Source of the DNA: Ochotona curzoniae
Taxonomy: Eukaryota > Chordata > Mammalia > Lagomorpha > Ochotonidae
Direction: 5' to 3'
NCBI RefSeq assembly: GCF_017591425.1
Contig: NW_024466218.1
Coordinates: 16,258,001-16,322,000 of the forward strand
Length of the DNA stretch: 64,000 bases
A program made the position numbers and the translations under genes. Shown here in pieces: positions 21,785-33,627 of this stretch. The notes under the pieces were generated by a model. It was not told the origin of the DNA. It did not search any database and saw nothing but the letters and a program-made list of their open reading frames with translations. How positions within the stretch are numbered: position 1 is the stretch's first letter; each line of letters begins with the position of its first letter.

Positions 21785-22990
21785 TTTTATTTGTTTCCTT
21801 TCAATTTGTATTTAATTTCAGATGTAAGGAGAAGTTGCAAGAAAAAAAAAATACATCCTAGATCCTTCGATGCAGACTTCCCATACGTGGACATTTTGTC
21901 ACATTTCCTTTCTTTTGTTCTCTGGTGGTGACCCCTGTTTATGTCAATGTGCTTTTGAAATTAAAGAACTCAGTTATATGACCACATTATAGTTAAAATA
22001 ATGCCCTTGATAGCAAAAAAAAAAAAAAATTCCAGAACATTCGTATCAATCAATCCTCAAGTTTTCTTAGTCTGTTTTAAGTTAGGATAATTTATAGTCC
22101 TTATATATTTTATTATATTAGCTTTAAGAAATACAGACAAATCATTTTACAGAACTTTCTTAGTTGGGCTGATTGTTATTTTCTCATAATTAGAGTTCTG
22201 CTATGCATAAATACCGAGGAAATGACCCTTATTCTGCTCAGTGCTTTGTTCCAGGGGTTGATGCTATAGATATAACTGTAATATTACTTCTGATGTTAAG
22301 TTTGGTCACACTAAGTTTTTACACTGTGATGTTACTATTTTGTAATCCACTAGTATTTATATGGAGATACTTTGAGACTATGCAAATGTCCTATCTTTCC
22401 TCATAGTTTTACCCACTCTTCCTAACGTCCAATTGGTGATCCTTCTGAAATTAATCATTGTTATTATTATGGTTGCCAAGCATTCATTTACTACATTGCC
22501 TCTACATTTATTAGTTGGCCAATTAATTTAAAAAAAAAACATTCCTCCCTCCTTCTCTCCTTCCTTTCTTCTTTTCTTTCCTGTTCTTTTCTTTTCTTCC
22601 TTCATTCATCCCTCCTTTCCTTCTTTTCTTTTTTAATAACCAAATTATAGATTGCCATGTGCAAAATTTTCCTCTGTTAATTCTATTTTAAAGAAAGCAG
22701 GTGCTGAGTTTCCTCAGATTTGGTCACAGGTAGTTGAGGATATTTCCCATGGAAGAAGAATTTGTCAGGCCTCTGTCATTCTTGAAGCATTTAAAGATAC
22801 TTTAGGCTCATTTCATATTTTCCCAAACTTAGTCCTAGAACCAACAGTTCTCCAAAGAACCCTTATTTCTCTGATTATAGAATGTATTTCAAACCTGTAT
22901 TTGAACTTCTAGTCCTTAGGGTCTGAACTCTTAAGCACTGTGATACCTCTGATCTAGTTATAACTCTAGATCTTGCTGCTTCTCTGAACT
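21785..22990. mobile_element. ancient L1M-type LINE segment
   Basis: A 1.2-kb block matches a well-known old mammalian L1M-derived sequence in order: 'tgtatttaatttcagatgta', 'gacattttgtcacatttcct', 'aaaataatgcccttgatagc', 'gatgttaagtttggtcacac', 'ggagatactttgagactatg', 'gattttggtcacagg'-like text near 22717 and 'ccaacagttctccaaagaac'. It is interrupted by a pyrimidine simple repeat at 22540-22636. No intact ORF remains. Orientation is left open because I recall the sequence, not the annotated strand. Confidence 0.6.
22540..22636. repeat. (TTCC)n/(TTTC)n polypyrimidine repeat
   Basis: A near-pure C/T tract of about 95 bases made of TTCC, TTCTT and CCTCC units, lying within the old L1M block. 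Confidence 0.85.
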
Positions 22991-23082
22991 CAGAGGCCAC
23001 ACATTGATGACATCCGTGTACAACGTGCTGTACTCCAGTTTGTCTTCTGTGCTTTAGTTTTTCAAATTCCTGGTGTGGTGGC

Positions 23083-23350
23083 AAGGAATTGGTTCAGCAG
23101 TTAAAGTACTGCTATGTATGTCTGAATCCCATGTCTAATGTTTGGTTCAAGTCCACGCTCGATTTGCAGTCTTGTCAATACCTGCCCTGAGAGTTAGCAG
23201 GTGATGGCTCAATAAAGGGAAAGGCAGACTGCGTTCCTGGCTCTTGGCTTTCTCTTGGCACAGGCTTATTTGTTGTAGACATTTGGTGAGAAAATGAGTG
23301 GATTAAGTTCTCTGCTTTGCAAGTAAAGTAAAAATATGTAATTAAAAACG
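23083..23350 (+). repeat. old CSINE, sense, diverged
   Basis: It has head-like 'ttggttcagcagttaaagta', 'ctgaatcccatgtctaatg', a core 'cctgccctgagagttagcag' and 'tggctcttggctttctcttg'. A tail 'cttttgcaagtaaagtaaa'-like segment ends near 23345. This is the older CSINE subfamily rather than the young pika type. Confidence 0.55.
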
Positions 23351-23374
23351 TTTTTAAATGCTAGTACGATCTTG

Positions 23375-23785
23375 CCAATGTATTGCTTGTAAGATCTCTC
23401 CATGATGTCTCTGCTAAACTCTTCTTTGTTCTCTTTGTTATTCTATATTCCAATCTCAGTGGCTTTCCTGTTAGTCCCACGAAGGTCCTCATTCAGGGTT
23501 CCACCTGTGTTTATTCCTCTGTCAGACATGTTCTTATGCCCAGTGCTCTGGTCACGATCAGCCCTCAGATCTTAGCTGAACCATCACTTTTAAAAATTCA
23601 GTCTAGATTAGTCTCTCACTGGACCCTGTTTCTTTATCTCAATCTGCAATTATGTGCCAGATACTTTAATTAAATGTTCTTTCCAGCCTTAACTGTTAAC
23701 CTCATTCTCACTAATACATTTCCAAAAGTGAGGGACAGATCTGGTACAGAGTAAGAGCTTGCAGAATTGAGTACTACTAACATAG
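23375..23785 (+). repeat. L2 LINE 3' region
   Basis: It follows the L2 3' consensus: 'ttattcctctgtcagacatg', 'ttcttatgcccagtgctctg', 'ctcagatcttagctgaacca', 'tctctcactggaccctgttt' and, at the 3' end, 'tctggtacagagtaagagct'. No ORF survives. Confidence 0.6.
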
Positions 23786-24975
23786 AGACAGTATTCATTA
23801 ATTCAACTCTGACTAAATGGTTAATGACTAGATTTAATCTCTATTATTTTTATAATTATCTTGAAATAATGAGCAGTTGCAGAGGCAGTAAAAATATAAA
23901 GGGTTTCTTGTACCAATAAGCAGAAGAGAAGAGAATTCCATGCTTTGTGTCCTGAATAATAATCAAAGAGAAATTTGGCTTAGACAAGCTTTTGATTTGG
24001 AAGAGATATTGATGCATTTTAAGTAATGAATCCTTAATAAAATAGTATGTTGTTCTAAGATCAGATTCATAAGAGAAATAACTTGCTTTTCCCAACTTGC
24101 TTGAAGATAATACTTTAGCTGTCACTGATGTTAACTTTTGATATTTTTGCAATGATCCTATTTTTGTTTAGTCTCAATAGTACCTTAATTAGCAGTATAA
24201 AATCCTAAGCAACATAAGTGTGAAAAACTGAGGTGGTTGAATCCCTTTTGTTATAAATAAGTATAAAAATGGCTATTTTGACTGCTAAGACTTGGATTGG
24301 ACATTCAGTCTGCCACCTTATCCAGCATTATGCCATAATTCCTGTCAATTCTGTCTTATTTTAAGCTTGACAGAAGGGGAGGGTAGTGGTTTTGCACTCC
24401 ATTTATAATCCAGAGATGTGAAATGAGCATCCATATAAGAAGTGATTAAAACATACAAGTAACCTAGATTTCGGTGGCAAACTAATGCATTTTAATTTTG
24501 TATAGGAAAATGAATATATAGTGAGTAAAGAGAAATTTACCATAGTAATTAAAATTATACCTATGCCTAACAGCAGTGTGGGGGGCGGGGCGGGGAGGAC
24601 AGTTACTGCAGCTTCAGTCATTGCCTAATGGACATTTGTATACTATGCACTTAAGTTCTGTGAAAACCTGAGTTGTTAGCCAAGTGCCATTTTATGAGGA
24701 TAATTTAAGACTGAAAAATGTGCTGAGGCATTTTTGTTTCCAGGCATTGTGACTTTAAGGCTAGGATCTTTGTCTTTAAAGGGCTGAAATTGTTCTCTCT
24801 GAAATGCGACTTGGGCCTCCAAAGGAAACACCCAAAGTGATAATGGGTGGGGAGCACGTATTGTACCCCGATCCTGAGTCTACAATTATGGCTGTCTTTA
24901 CACACTTTTTAAACAGGAGTGGCAAAATCTCATTGATTAAAAAAAAAAAAAAACAGGGACATCACATGAAAGTCG
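23786..24975. other. unique noncoding DNA with a G-rich tract
   Basis: No gene or clear repeat. A G-rich tract lies at 24580-24598 (two GGGGCGGGG-type Sp1-like motifs). An A-run of about 15 lies at 24939-24953. Confidence 0.5.
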
Positions 24976-24979
24976 CTAC

Positions 24980-25436
24980 TATGAGGAATAAAGCTCAATG
25001 AATTTTCACAAATGTTTGCCCCTGTGTTTATGTTATTCAGAAGGTATGTGACGTTTCTAGAGCCCCAGAAAGAGCCTGTATCTTCTTTTGTACATATTTA
25101 CTCACCTTCGCCCATCACCACTACTCTAATATTTTTAGTATAATGGAATCTCACATTATGTATGTGTTGTAGTTTTGTGTTTGCTGTCTTTCATTTAGCA
25201 TAAATTCTCTAAAAGACACCATGCTGTTACATGTTATCACTTGTTTTGTATGTTTTTATATACATTTTGGCTTTGTGGAACTGCTGCCACTTACTTGTTC
25301 TCTTTCTTGTTCAATGTATAGAGTCTTTTCTTATTAAAGTTAAAGTTATTACAAATAAAGTTATTAAAGTTATTACAAATAAAGCTACTATGATAACCAT
25401 ATACAGGTTTTGAAGCTATATTCGTTCATGTTTCTT
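24980..25436 (-). mobile_element. antisense L1M 3' segment, first part
   Basis: Matches the antisense of an old L1M: 'gaattttcacaaatgtttgc', 'gagccccagaaagagcctgt', 'tataatggaatctcacatta', 'tgctgtctttcatttagcat' and 'acaaataaagctactatgat' in the standard order. Within it, a 24-bp unit is tandemly duplicated (the 19-mer aaagttattacaaataaag at 25342 and 25366). The element continues after the SINE at 25437-25757. Confidence 0.65.
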
Positions 25437-25757
25437 TTTTAAGGATTTATTTTTATTGGAAAGGCAAATTTACAGAGAGAGAAAGATCTTCAATCCTTTG
25501 GTTTATTCTCCAAATCTCCACAGTGGTCTAAATTATTTCTTTGTGAAGCCAGAAGCCTAGAGCCAGGAGCTTCTTCTTGGTCTCTTGCATTGGTACAGAG
25601 TCTCAAGGCTTTGGGCCATCCTCCACTGCTTTCTCAGGTCACAAGTGGGGAACTGGATGCGAAGTGGAGCTTCCAGGGCATAAGTCAGCACCCATAAGGG
25701 ATGCTGGAGTTTGCAAGTGGAGGAAGAGCCATCTGAGCTATCACACTGGCTCCGTAT
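25437..25757 (-). repeat. CSINE, antisense, inserted in an L1M
   Basis: It opens with 'aaggatttatttttattgga', the 'gagagagaaagatcttcaat' tract and 'ggtttattctccaaat'. The core follows (gagccaggagcttcttcttg; tcctccactgctttctcagg) and a degraded head ends near 'gagctatcacactggctcc'. The L1M reading resumes immediately after, so the SINE is younger than the LINE. Confidence 0.9.
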
Positions 25758-25965
25758 GTATTCATTTTTCATGGGTATGTATGTAGACCTTGAGTGGTTG
25801 TGTCCAAAGGTACGATTTAGTAGATACAGTGCTGCCAAACAGTCTTTCAAGCTGATTAAGCGTTTGACATTCTTTAGCCTACTATATGTGAGTTTCAGTT
25901 GTCAACACGCACCTATACTCAGTATTTATGTCTATTTCCATGTAGCTGTTTTCACTTTCTTGTAA
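25758..25965 (-). mobile_element. antisense L1M 3' segment, second part
   Basis: It continues the interrupted element: 'attttcatgggtatgtatgt', 'gagtggttgtgtccaaaggt' and 'gtgctgccaaacagtctttc' match the antisense L1M sequence expected directly after the first part. Confidence 0.6.
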
Positions 25966-27100
25966 TTTTTATCTTTGTGGAAATTTGGGGGTTTAGTTAT
26001 TCACATAATTTTGACACCTTATAATCCTCACATTGTGAAAACATCTGGGCCCAGCATTCTTTGACATCACTTTTAACTCACGGTGTATGTATAACACTAC
26101 GTTTGTTTTATTTTTACCATTCTAGAGGTATTTAAACATTTTTTGTTATCTGACTATATCTAGAAAATGAAGTAGGTAAACTGAGATGTATAATAACCAT
26201 AAGAATTTGACTGCTAACTTCTTTAATTACAAGGTCATATGGTACATTCAGATAAATATAAGTTTTGGAAAAAGTGCTACTTTGTGCCAGTGTCTTACGA
26301 TTTCTGCGCTATGTGAGAGCACTGACAAGAGTTAAGCTGGCATTATTTACCCGGAGTGAAGCAGAAGATACAGTTCTTAGACGATGACTAGCTAGGCTGT
26401 GTATCACTGGTTCAATGGAAAGAGAGACTTTGATCATTCTAGTTCTAATAGCAGACTTTGAAAAAGATGGAATAAAGAAGAAGTTTCTTAAGCTGTATGG
26501 GGTGAAAAAGTGGATCAATTATATTTTATGGGGAACTGAAAAATTTAAATCAGCATAACAAGATTTTTCTCAAAGTTTCTGTTGTGCATTGCTTTTATGT
26601 GCACATATGTTTAATGTCTCAGTAAGAAGAGCCTATTGAGTGTGATTGATTTTGTCTGCAGACTAGGGATCTTAAAGAGCCTTGGTGACATCTTAGTGGC
26701 TATGAACTCTCAGCATGTTGTACTGCAGAGATAGCAAATGAGGACATCATACTGAATCTTTAATGACCCCAGGATTTTTACTGCAGTTTTGAAATAAAAT
26801 TACTTCATTGTCCTTCTTTGTCTTCTGCTTCTCTCTCAAAACCCATTGAGTTGAGGAAAGTACTAAATTTGCAAAGTATTTTCTAATAAGTGTACTTTTT
26901 CAAAGTTGGAGGCAGACTAAAAAATAAAAAAAATTAAAAGTTTTAAAGTCCCATAGGACCACACACAATATATTTTTATTATAATACACTAACATCCACA
27001 TTATTAAGGAAAAGTGACAAGTGTTAGACTTATCTAATCTTTTGGACAAAAATTAATGGCTTGATCAGGAGATGGCATTGCTATAAAAACAACATACAAT
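25966..27100. other. unique AT-rich noncoding DNA
   Basis: No recognised repeat. The minus-strand ORF at 26309-26518 has no domain. Confidence 0.5.
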
Positions 27101-27104
27101 TTGA

Positions 27105-27270
27105 AGCCCAAATATTAGGGTCCATATTCCAGATTAGCTGTGACTTGATGTGTTACTAACCATTTTGTGAGGAAGTTTCTCTGGCCTTAAAAAAGGAAAT
27201 CATAAAAGTAGTACTTACCTTAAGTATTCTTATAAAAATAAAATGAAAATATGTGTATGAAAAAGCTGTG
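27105..27270 (+). repeat. MIR SINE remnant
   Basis: MIR order: 'ccagattagctgtgacttga', 'gtgttactaaccattttgtg', 'ttctctggccttaaaaaagg', 'agtagtacttaccttaagta'. These fit the consensus 'tagctgtgtgacc', 'taacctctct', 'atctgtaaaatgggg' and 'agtacctacctcata'. Confidence 0.6.
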
Positions 27271-28370
27271 CGATATGTGAAACCTTATTGCAATAGGAGA
27301 TATTATTTGGGCTGTCAAACGGAAAGCTGGAGTGCAGGAAGGGTTGGGATGAGATGGGGGAGCCAGTGTTCTTTCTGTGCTCATTTGACTCTGCTTGAAC
27401 ATGAAAGAATGTCAGCCTTAATAGTGGAGGAGTCTCCCAAAGTCTCCTTGAGCTGTTTTTAGATGAGAAACTGCTGGGTTCACCTTCCCAATTTTCATTC
27501 TAATCACATGGTTATAATAAAGAAACTAAAGCTCACCTGTTCAGGGTTTATATCTGATGAGGGAAACATTACTTTGAAGTTATCTGATTAAGCATAATTT
27601 GAATAAAAAAAAAGAATGGTCATCAGTGACTTATTCTAAGGGTTTGGAGATGCCCTTTGGATATATTTACAGCTTGAAATAGTTGAAGATCTGAGCTCTG
27701 TGGGTTTGCGGGAAAGGAGAGAAGTTTTGATCAATGAAAATAATGCTGGCCTGAAAATCTGGAAATCTGGATTTTGGTAACAAGGAGGTGGATTCACTTG
27801 GTAAATCAGCCTCATTTGTTAGAACCTCATTCTTCTGTGTGAAATGAATTGTCTTTGTATTTCTCATCAGCGTCTAGTCTGCAAGTACACAGTGTGTTTA
27901 TGATAACCTTATCCCTCTATTAAAATTTGCCTGAAAAGAATGCTAAATCCATATCCATTTAAGCACAGATGACTGATGATGGAATTTTCATGATAAAAAT
28001 GATGGAAAATTGAACCAAACGAATCAAATATCAGCTCTAAAATTCAGGCCAAAAGGTGGAGTGGTTTTGAAAACTGAAAAACCAACCTTGGGGTGGCTCA
28101 CACTTATAACTTGGGAGACTGGTTTTCTTCTTGTGCTATTATCTGCCTTGCATAGTGAGATAAACGTGGAAGAAGTGACAGCTCTGGGTTATTCATCACA
28201 GTGAAGAATCTCAATGTGGGTGATTAAAAGGGGAAATAGCCCATTTTCCTGGTTTGTCTAATTTGTGTTCCAATTTCCCTTCATGGACTTCGGAATACTT
28301 CACTTAAATATCCAAGTCTATGCTTTGTAAATAAAACAGAATTGTGCAATCGTGTAAGAGGAAAGGCTTG
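27271..28370. other. unique noncoding DNA
   Basis: No gene or clear repeat. An A-run lies near 27606-27613. Short ORFs on both strands are unconvincing. Confidence 0.5.
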
Positions 28371-28373
28371 AAC

Positions 28374-28527
28374 AATGTTCTGGGTCCCCGGACCAGCAGC
28401 AAGTGTCACTTGGAAGCGTGTAAGAAATGTTGTGGTCTCAGGCCACCACAGGCACACGGAGTCAGAATCTACATTTTAACAAGCTCCCTGGGGATTTTTA
28501 GGCACAAAAAGTTTGAGAAGCACTAGA
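28374..28527 (+). mobile_element. MER5A-type hAT-Charlie MITE
   Basis: It aligns along nearly the whole MER5A consensus: 'ggtccccggaccagcagcaa', 'gtgtcacttggaagcgtgta', 'gaaatgttgtggtctcaggc', 'gagtcagaatctacatttta', 'acaagctccctggggat' and 'aagtttgagaagcacta'. It is a nonautonomous DNA transposon fossil. The first bases of the left inverted repeat are degraded. Confidence 0.8.
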
Positions 28528-28985
28528 TTCATCTATCAGGACATTTATTCCCCAGTAGTTAAAATCCCTGTTGAGTGTCACTGAAGGCCGTTTTCTCTTT
28601 GTTAAGTGGATCTTCTTCCAATGCTGGTTTCATCCTCTGGCTACTAATACACAGTTGTCAAATCCCGTAGGCCCCCTCAGAATTGCCGTGGAGCCCAGCC
28701 TTACATATTTAGTTCTTTTAATGTTTTCTCATAAATCAAGTCTCCCATCCCCTTAATCAATCTAGCAACTCTCCACTGAATTTGCAGCAATTTGTCAACA
28801 TCTTTCTATGTCTGAGAAGTTTTAAACCTGAATGTAATTTCCTATGAGGGGACACAGGTATTATTTACAGGATTTAAAATCCCTCTAAGATATATGGCAG
28901 AGGGTAATGATCAAAGTGAAGGTAGCATATGTGCAAAGACTACATAAGCATTTAGAGACAAATTTGGCAGTAGCATCATCACCCT
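28528..28985. other. unique noncoding DNA
   Basis: Nothing recognised. Confidence 0.5.
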
Positions 28986-28989
28986 GGTC

Positions 28990-29130
28990 ATCATCATTAT
29001 AAATTGCAAGAGCTTTCAACCTCATTATGTGTGGATGTATTGCTAGGTGCTAAGGATACACAGAGGTATCTCATGGCTAACAGGAATTTGAGTACTGTTG
29101 GAGAGAAGTTTTTGTAATAAAATAAGTACT
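28990..29130 (+). repeat. possible L2/MIR-related 3' fragment
   Basis: The stretch 'tgctaggtgctaaggataca' followed by 'cagaggtatctcatggctaa' resembles the L2-type 'ctaggtgctggggatacagcagtgaac' and 'ccctcatggagctta' segment. Too diverged to be sure. Confidence 0.35.
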
Positions 29131-29224
29131 AGGAAGCTTCAAAGAAATTTGTACCCTAAATGAAATAAGTGGTTGAGATCCCGCAGAGGGAATGGGATGA
29201 CTGCAGAGCAGACCTATTTTTAAG

Positions 29225-29522
29225 CATATGTTAGGTGTTTCTTTGTTTATTTGAATGGCAGAGTGAAAAGATAGAAGGACATCTCTTTCATGCGTTTATT
29301 CATTCCCCAAATTGTTGCAGTGTCCAGGGCTAGGACAGGAAAAACAAAGACTGGAACTCCCTCTGGTCTCAGTCAAGTGTGGCGAAGGACTAAGAATTCA
29401 GGCAATCTTGCACTGCTTTCCCAAGTACATTAGCAGGGATTTAGATCAGAAGTAGAATAGAAAGTGGCATGGGAACCTATGTCACAAGAGGCAGCTTAAC
29501 CCCTCCATGCCACAGCACATGT
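29225..29522 (-). repeat. old CSINE, antisense
   Basis: Inverted-tail 'ttgtttatttgaatggcaga', 'gcgtttattcattccccaaa', core 'cttgcactgctttcccaagt', 'agcagggatttagatcagaa' and a head-like 'agcttaacccctccatgcca'. Divergence is high, and the head is of the older CSINE subfamily. Confidence 0.65.
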
Positions 29523-31740
29523 CTCAGACCAGAGAGCTTAGAAAAGCTTAAAGGAGGCCTTAATAACCTATATAAATGGGAAAAATAAGATATCTTCTGG
29601 GAAGAGTAAATGCTAAACACATGATTCTAAACAAACAAAACGTTGACCTTTTCAATAGACTCCACCTACTACATCTAAAGATTGAGTATTTTTTTGTGTG
29701 TGTTTTCTCTATATTTTTTGGTTCTCCAAATATTTTGTAGCAAATATTTATCACTTTAAAACATGCACTGAATTTTACCTTGTGAAGCATAGGGCAAAAT
29801 ACATCTCGTGATTTACATTTCTTTAAATCATATTATCTCTGTCAGCCAGAAGAAGGCGAAGAATTTGGCAAAAGAGTGCAAAGAGCCACCAGGATCCTCT
29901 TCACTGTAGTTCCGACTGTCCTACTTAGCCTCAGGAAGCAAAGGGTGCAGCACTGCCAGCCTCGAAAAACATTTTACAGTGAGAAAGTTGAAAGGAGGCT
30001 CAGGAGACCTGGTTTCCTGCAGCTGGTCCTGCTGGGTGCAAGTTAAATGACACTAGATGTTACTTGTACGCCAAATGATTGCTACAATTGCATCATGCCT
30101 CATAAGGGTTGCTTTGATGTAGAAAGGCCTTAGTATGAGACTTGTCACTTCCTGAGTTACATGTGCAATATACTGATGCCAAATTACTGTCTAACTTATT
30201 TGCTTGAATCCACACATGTGAGAAAGAGATGAGCCTATGATAATATTCATGCAAAAAGAGTTGATATTAACTGGAACTGTTCCCAGCCATCCATCTGGGT
30301 TTAGTAGCCCATTATTGAAGAGAAGACCGTCGCCGGAACTTGGTTTTGAGGTGTTTTTTTTTCATTATGGGAGAACATTGGCTTCGGGAGACAGAATCCA
30401 CCACAAGTAGCTTGCCCAGACGCTACATTTTCAGGGTGAAGGCTCCTGAGCATGCGGAACCACACTGTTTTGTTGCATATAATGGTTCTGTTATCAAAAA
30501 CTGAGTTAGGCCTGCTTTCAAGGCCATAGAATAGACTGACACATATTCTATTCCTAATGCTTCATGGCAACAACTCAGGCTGGTTCCTTATGCTACAAGA
30601 GCAAGGCTTATTTTATTGCATGTTGGAGGTTGTCTGAGACCTCAGCAAGAGAGCATGCCCTTGTCCTTGGCTCATGCAGGCTGAACAGCTGCTGTGCTTC
30701 CTCCAACTTTCTTTCTTTGCTTTATAGTTATTACTCTCAGGTGGCCATTGAACAGGAGTTGGTGAGAGGAAGTATCCGAGTGACATTTGTATCATTATTC
30801 AGCACATTTAGTCAGTTTATTATCTGGGAGCTCATTCCACCTAACCTCCCAAGGAACATAATATGACTTAATATTACCATATTAGCTCATCATGTGAGCG
30901 TGCATTCATTATTGCAGTGTCCAAATCTCCTACAAATTGGGCCAGCTGTGTTTCTAATATTGTGATCCAATGTGGTGGTGGGTATTACCTCCATAGGAGA
31001 TAGAATATGCAATTCCAAAGAATTACTAGACATGCAAGCCTAAAATCAACCCTATTCGATGTGCATAAGAGAAATGTGAAGTTTACCTTTGAGACTCTGA
31101 AGCCCTGTCTAGGGGAATGGTCTTGATCTGAATTAGGACCCAGACCAAAAGCAACATATAACTTCCTGACAATGGACTTGAGTATGTGAAACATTTTAAA
31201 AAGACTTGTTATGAGGATTTATGTAATTTGATATCTTCACAGAGTGCAAAACTGTGATTAATGTCCAAATCTGTATTCTGTGGGGGTTGTAGTGTGTGTA
31301 ATAATCTGAATCCTACTAGGTCTCATCAACTGGAAATCCCTTTGAACCTTGTCCCAAATGTTAGCTTACCAATCTCTGCTTCTCTCTGCACTTTCTACTT
31401 CAGAGAGTGTATCTTGTTTAATATATTGAACAGAAATCTCTTTCAAATATAAAACATGTTTTTTCAAATTCCTTTTGATACATTTTTTAAAAGTAAGTTA
31501 TCTCTGGTTTTTTTTCATAGTATTCTTTTCTGATAATGTTTTCTTCTTCATGATAATATTTTAAAAGATGGCAATCACAATGAAAGATTTTCTATAACAG
31601 TGTCATCTAGTGGTATAAGCAAAATAGATACTATTTCATTTACTTTGTATCTTATTTCTGATTGCCTTTTTGAGAGTTTTTTTCCATATTTTGCTGGACT
31701 TCTAGGTCATAAAATTCATATTAAGAAAAATATGTATTAA
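29523..31740. other. unique noncoding DNA with a possible conserved block
   Basis: No gene. The block at about 30280-30480 keeps several CpGs (30328, 30331, 30385, 30421, 30457) and dense non-repeat sequence, and is a possible regulatory element. The plus-strand ORF at 30564-30866 has no domain. Confidence 0.4.
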
Positions 31741-31749
31741 AGAGTCACT

Positions 31750-31848
31750 CTGAATAAGGAGCTGTGCTTTTTGTGGGGAACACAAAGGTAAGAAGACACA
31801 GTCCCTTCACTGAAAACAAACAAAATATTGGGCCACATCTTCATAAGA
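31750..31848 (+). repeat. possible L2 fragment
   Basis: 'ggggaacacaaaggtaagaa' followed by 'gacacagtcccttcactgaa' resembles the L2 segment 'ggtacaaagatgaataagacatagtccctgccctcaa'. Short and diverged. Confidence 0.35.
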
Positions 31849-31904
31849 CATCAGATAGTCATATAAGGTTTCTCTTAGCAGTTGTGGCCAAAAGTCTACA
31901 ATGA

Positions 31905-32275
31905 TTTTTTTTAAAGTTTAATTTCAGTTAATGTTTTTATTTGAAAGTCAGAGTTACAGAGAAGGAGAGATAGAGATGGCTAGAGATGGCCAGGCTGATA
32001 AATGAGTCAGTCTTCCATCTGCTGGTTTATTCCTCAATACAATGTCTGGGGCTGAAATAGGTAAAACCCAGGAACCTGGAACTTCATCAAGATTGCCCAA
32101 GTGGGTATCAGGGGTCCAAATCTTTGGCCCATAATATTCTGTTTTCTTAGGTACATTAGAGGGGAGCTGGATTTGAAGTTGAGCAGCCAAGACTCAAATT
32201 GGAACTCTTAGGGGATGCCAGGATGGGAGTTGAAGTGTTAGTGTGCTGCATTAAGCAGCAGCCCCTGTATCCCAT
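31905..32275 (-). repeat. old CSINE, antisense
   Basis: Tail complement 'gtttttatttgaaagtcaga', purine tract 'agagaaggagagatagagat', 'catctgctggtttattcctc', core 'ggagctggatttgaagttga', 'gcagccaagactcaaattgg', and a head ending near 'gctgcattaagcagcagccc'. A small internal duplication of 'gagatggc' (31973 and 31983) adds length. Confidence 0.75.
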
Positions 32276-32624
32276 TGTTTCAGCTAGGATGTGGTTTGTC
32301 TGGGTAAATGACTTAAGGAAGAAACCCAAGTCCTGAAATAGGGGAAGCATGTCTCCATCCCATTCTAGAGAAGGATATATAAAAGAAAATGCACAGTTCT
32401 CAGGTGCCCAGCGAACCTGATTAACACCCATTTGCACTTCTTGCACTATTAAAACATAGAATTTTCTTCTTGTAAATCTTCCAAGATGGTACAAATTTAG
32501 TAGCTTTTGCTTGAGCTGTCAGATTTTCTTGAATGACCATTTTACTGTAACTGTTATCCCTTGCCTATTGAAATAAATGTGCAGTTAACATTATTATAGC
32601 CTTTGCAAAGGCAAAGTATCAGTG
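32276..32624. other. unique noncoding DNA
   Basis: No gene or recognised repeat. Confidence 0.45.
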
Positions 32625-32905
32625 AAATGTACCTTGCAATAATGTCAAGCATTCTAACTAATTAGAATGAAAATGAGTATGCTAATTTCCCAGAAACAAT
32701 TGTCACTCTCTAAAGCTCCCAAAATATTGTAGTTTATAAAAATTGTAATTTGTTCTGAAATAGCTAAAATGTGTGAGACTTAATCTGGAATGCCTTGTAG
32801 CCAATGAAGCTTTGGCAGGTTGCTGCCATTGATTAAATGTAGTAGCAGAGCTGGGGCATTTAATCAATCATAAAAGCCGCTTTAATGCATTGTATCACTC
32901 CTAAG
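32625..32905. promoter_or_regulatory. candidate developmental enhancer (homeodomain/POU-site cluster)
   Basis: A non-repeat block with an octamer-like ATGCTAATTT near 32679 and a TAATTAG core near 32658. PBX/HOX-type sites occur in TGATTAAATG (near 32830) and TTTAATCAATCATAAA (near 32859), and a TTTAATGCATTGTATC stretch follows. Motif density and low repeat content resemble vertebrate conserved noncoding enhancers. Motif reading is direct; function is inferred. Confidence 0.35.
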
Positions 32906-33622
32906 TTGGAGCGATTAGCGTAGTTGTACTGTAGGCCAGAATGCAAAATGAAGGAAAAAACAAAAAGCAGAGGGTAGGAAGGAAATAAGAATGACTTCTT
33001 TTTGTCCGAGGCTTTCTGTCACAAAACATGCTAATGGATAGTTCTGTATGCATCTTATGCATCATTTTAGGCCCATGGGTGTGAAAAAGCAACCAGCATT
33101 TGCGATGTGTAGAGCTATGCCCATACACATGTAGCTGGACAGAAATAAGTATAATAGTTTGAGAGGTAAAATAATGAACTTTTGAACAATGATGAATATT
33201 TTATAGTGTGTCACTCCTGAAAGTTACTTAATTCCTAACTCAATAAAAATTTCTGATTTTATTCATGCCACATCTGTAGTAAAGAAACAAAGCTATTGTC
33301 AGTAGAAGAAAGAAGAGAAAAAAGAAAAAATAAAAGGAAGAAGAAGCACTTAGGTGCCATTTAATTTGTTTCTCAAATGTGATATAATTAACAATGCTGA
33401 GAATTATGTTATGGCATAAAATGATCCGAGGGACAGAAAAGTAGTGAGGAAATGGAATCATAAAAACAAAAAAAAACAAGCTAAGGTGGATAATGTTTTT
33501 GAAAAACGCGATGATGGTTTTGCTTGATCCAACCTAAGACAGAAATATGGTGCATGTCATAAATATATGGATTCACAAATTAAAACCTTTTTTTACACAA
33601 ATGTATAACATTTAGTCCATTA
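32906..33622. other. unique AT-rich noncoding DNA
   Basis: Purine-rich AT-rich stretch at 33303-33345. No gene. Confidence 0.5.
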
Positions 33623-33627
33623 TTAGA

